Shown here: piece after piece, positions 17,435 through 18,913 of the stretch | Numbering within the stretch: position 1 is the first letter of the stretch | Layout of the letters: each line of letters starts with the position of its first letter | Assembly: GCA_015493625.1 (NCBI GenBank) | Contig: WGCT01000529.1 | Location: 1-18,913 of the forward strand | DNA length: 18,913 nucleotides | Direction of reading: 5' to 3' | Origin: Draconibacterium sp. | Lineage (GTDB): Bacteria > Bacteroidota > Bacteroidia > Bacteroidales > Prolixibacteraceae | Position numbers and translations under genes: made by a program | Notes under the pieces: generated by a model | Told to the model about the DNA's origin: nothing | The model's database searches: none | Seen by the model: only the letters and a program-made list of their open reading frames with translations

Positions 17435-18913
17435 CTACTCTTCAACCGGTATAAATTCGACATAATCGATAACTAACCCCTGTGCCATTATAGTACTTGG
17501 GCCTCTGTAAACAAATTTTATATTGGGTTTTCCATACTCGGTAATATTATTCACCCACATATCGAACATGTTAAAACGTTTGTCGGGTTTAAATCTTTTT
17601 CCGGTTACACTCCGAATTAGTCCGTGGTACAATACGTAATCGTAATAGTCGAATGTACGTGCCAACTCGCCATTAATATAAATATCGTATATGCCTCCAA
17701 TATCCATATGTGTTCTAACCTCCATTCTATATTTTCGTGGGAATAGCCGTGGACCTTTAAATTCGAGAGAGAAACTTCCATCGAAACCTTTTGGGAACGG
17801 TACCCGAAGAATTGAATCGTTCGATGCCCTTGCTATCTTTTCTTTTAACGGGTTGAGAGGAATAGAGCTTTGCATGTCGGCAAAGTCGTACCACGAGAAT
17901 CGGTTTACACCGGTTTGTACGAGCAACAATTCGCCTTCGTACTTCGTTCCTCCGTTGTACAAGGAGTCGGGAATTTCAAAATTTTCGTAATTATAAGCGT
18001 AGCCATTACTGCAAAGAAACTGATCGGTGGGAACATAGGTAATAACAACACTATCGCCTAAAGCATTTAGTAGTTTTACGGTGTCGGTTGGCGACTTCCA
18101 AATAAACTCCTCTTCTTCAATCATATTAAGAAATACGCCTTGTTCGAGCAAATGTGGCATTAGTATTTCGTTTTGCCACTCAAGCGGAATATCATTATAA
18201 TCGTTATAGTCTCCTCCTAATTTTTGTGCCATTACGGTTAAAGCATTGTTATAGTCTTCTTCTTTGGGAAAAACAAGTGTTGCAGCAGCTGTACGAAACT
18301 CGTGTTTAACAGGAAAGAATTTCCACTCGAATTGATTTTCTATTGTTGAAACAGTATCGTAAACAGTGTTTCCATCTTCGTCGAAACCAAGCGGTTTACT
18401 TTTCTCTTTGTCGAGAATTACGGTGTCTTGAGAATCGATATAATCACTTAAAATAGGGTTGGTAAATGCATAATATTCATATAAATTTGGATTTGGATCG
18501 ACAACCTCATCCACAACAAAATAGCGTCCGTTTCTATACAACGGACTCTGTTCTATCACTTCAACACCATCTATTTTAACCGAGTTGCCACTTTCTTCGA
18601 ACATAGCAAATTTTTCGGTAAGAGTTTGAACTTTACGTTTTCCCTCAATACTTGATGAATTTAAAAGATGAGAGTAAAAATGATAACGCAAAACAACTTC
18701 GCTAAATTCTTTTACTCCAATATAATTATCAATAGCATCGTTAGTTGGAATCAATACCGAATAAGGAATATCGGAATTGAAAAGTGTATCAAATTTATTT
18801 GCTTTTACAATTTCAACAAACTTCGATAGTTTCGGGTCTTTTTGTATAGCGTCCCAAACATTCTCATCTACTGTTTCAGGATAATCGTCGTAGTGCTTAT
18901 CCCACTCTTTGTT
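17435..18913 (-). CDS. Fasciclin (FAS1)-domain surface protein, N-terminus cut by right edge
   Basis: The frame is open from its stop at 17435 to the right edge, giving 492 visible residues. The Met-like TTG at 18754 is internal, because clear FAS1 sequence continues upstream of it (VWDAIQKDPKLSKFVEIVKA). Visible residues about 18-135 form one FAS1 domain (SVLIPTNDAI, then RYHFY, ending in NGRYFVVDEVVDP). A second, more divergent FAS1-like domain runs to about 325 (TYVPTDQF). The C-terminal 150 residues look like a beta-sandwich (YRMEVRTHMDIGGIYDIYING) ending FIPVEE, possibly carbohydrate-binding; that is inference. FAS1 domains mediate adhesion to proteins or glycans. It is the promoter-proximal visible member of the SusC-SusD operon, 37 bases before SusC. 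A lipobox would be off the window. Confidence 0.85.
   Translation of the reverse strand, partial: NKEWDKHYDDYPETVDENVWDAIQKDPKLSKFVEIVKANKFDTLFNSDIPYSVLIPTNDAIDNYIGVKEFSEVVLRYHFYSHLLNSSSIEGKRKVQTLTEKFAMFEESGNSVKIDGVEVIEQSPLYRNGRYFVVDEVVDPNPNLYEYYAFTNPILSDYIDSQDTVILDKEKSKPLGFDEDGNTVYDTVSTIENQFEWKFFPVKHEFRTAAATLVFPKEEDYNNALTVMAQKLGGDYNDYNDIPLEWQNEILMPHLLEQGVFLNMIEEEEFIWKSPTDTVKLLNALGDSVVITYVPTDQFLCSNGYAYNYENFEIPDSLYNGGTKYEGELLLVQTGVNRFSWYDFADMQSSIPLNPLKEKIARASNDSILRVPFPKGFDGSFSLEFKGPRLFPRKYRMEVRTHMDIGGIYDIYINGELARTFDYYDYVLYHGLIRSVTGKRFKPDKRFNMFDMWVNNITEYGKPNIKFVYRGPSTIMAQGLVIDYVEFIPVEE

Noticed and set aside
18752..18754. Start codon of the fasciclin gene at this TTG
   Set aside because: The FAS1 domain clearly continues upstream in the same frame to the window edge, so this is an internal Leu codon.

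Overview
The window looks like a chromosomal piece of a Bacteroidota genome, probably a marine or anaerobic member of the Marinilabiliales/Prolixibacteraceae type; the order-level guess is inference. Direct signs are a SusC/SusD pair, a type IX secretion C-terminal sorting domain, a GH97 lipoprotein, a YkpA/YbiT-type ABC-F protein with a degenerate second ATPase site, and promoter-like TAnnTTTG elements without strong Shine-Dalgarno sites. The DNA is AT-rich apart from one short GC-rich intergenic island.

Left part (1-2.8 kb): the N-terminal part of a secreted, repeat-rich surface protein runs off the left edge on the minus strand. A complete YefM-YoeB type II toxin-antitoxin pair follows on the plus strand, then a secreted GLSMGG esterase on the minus strand. 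Middle (2.9-7.2 kb): an ABC-F translation-type ATPase (minus) with a good -7 promoter element. A 670-base gap follows, holding a GC-rich island and a perfect short hairpin. A GH97 glycoside hydrolase lipoprotein (plus) ends at a hairpin terminator.

Right-middle (7.2-12 kb, all minus): penicillin-binding protein 1C, a DUF1456/YehS protein and a secreted clan GH-A glycosidase with a T9SS tail lie in that transcription order, with gaps of 72 and 11 bases, and may be partly co-transcribed. The glycosidase and the GH97 gene converge on the same hairpin. Right part (12.2 kb to the end, minus): a compact operon of a fasciclin-domain protein (cut by the right edge), an unusual SusC-type TonB-dependent transporter and its SusD lipoprotein. 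No degradative enzyme lies inside the visible part of this operon, so its substrate cannot be read from context.

Most genes are recognisable families. The most interesting points are the fasciclin-SusC-SusD cassette with its divergent SusC, the GC-rich island plus hairpin at 4.79-5.08 kb as a possible dispersed repeat, and the double loss of ATPase residues in the second half of the ABC-F protein. No tRNA, rRNA, CRISPR array, transposase or phage gene was seen.
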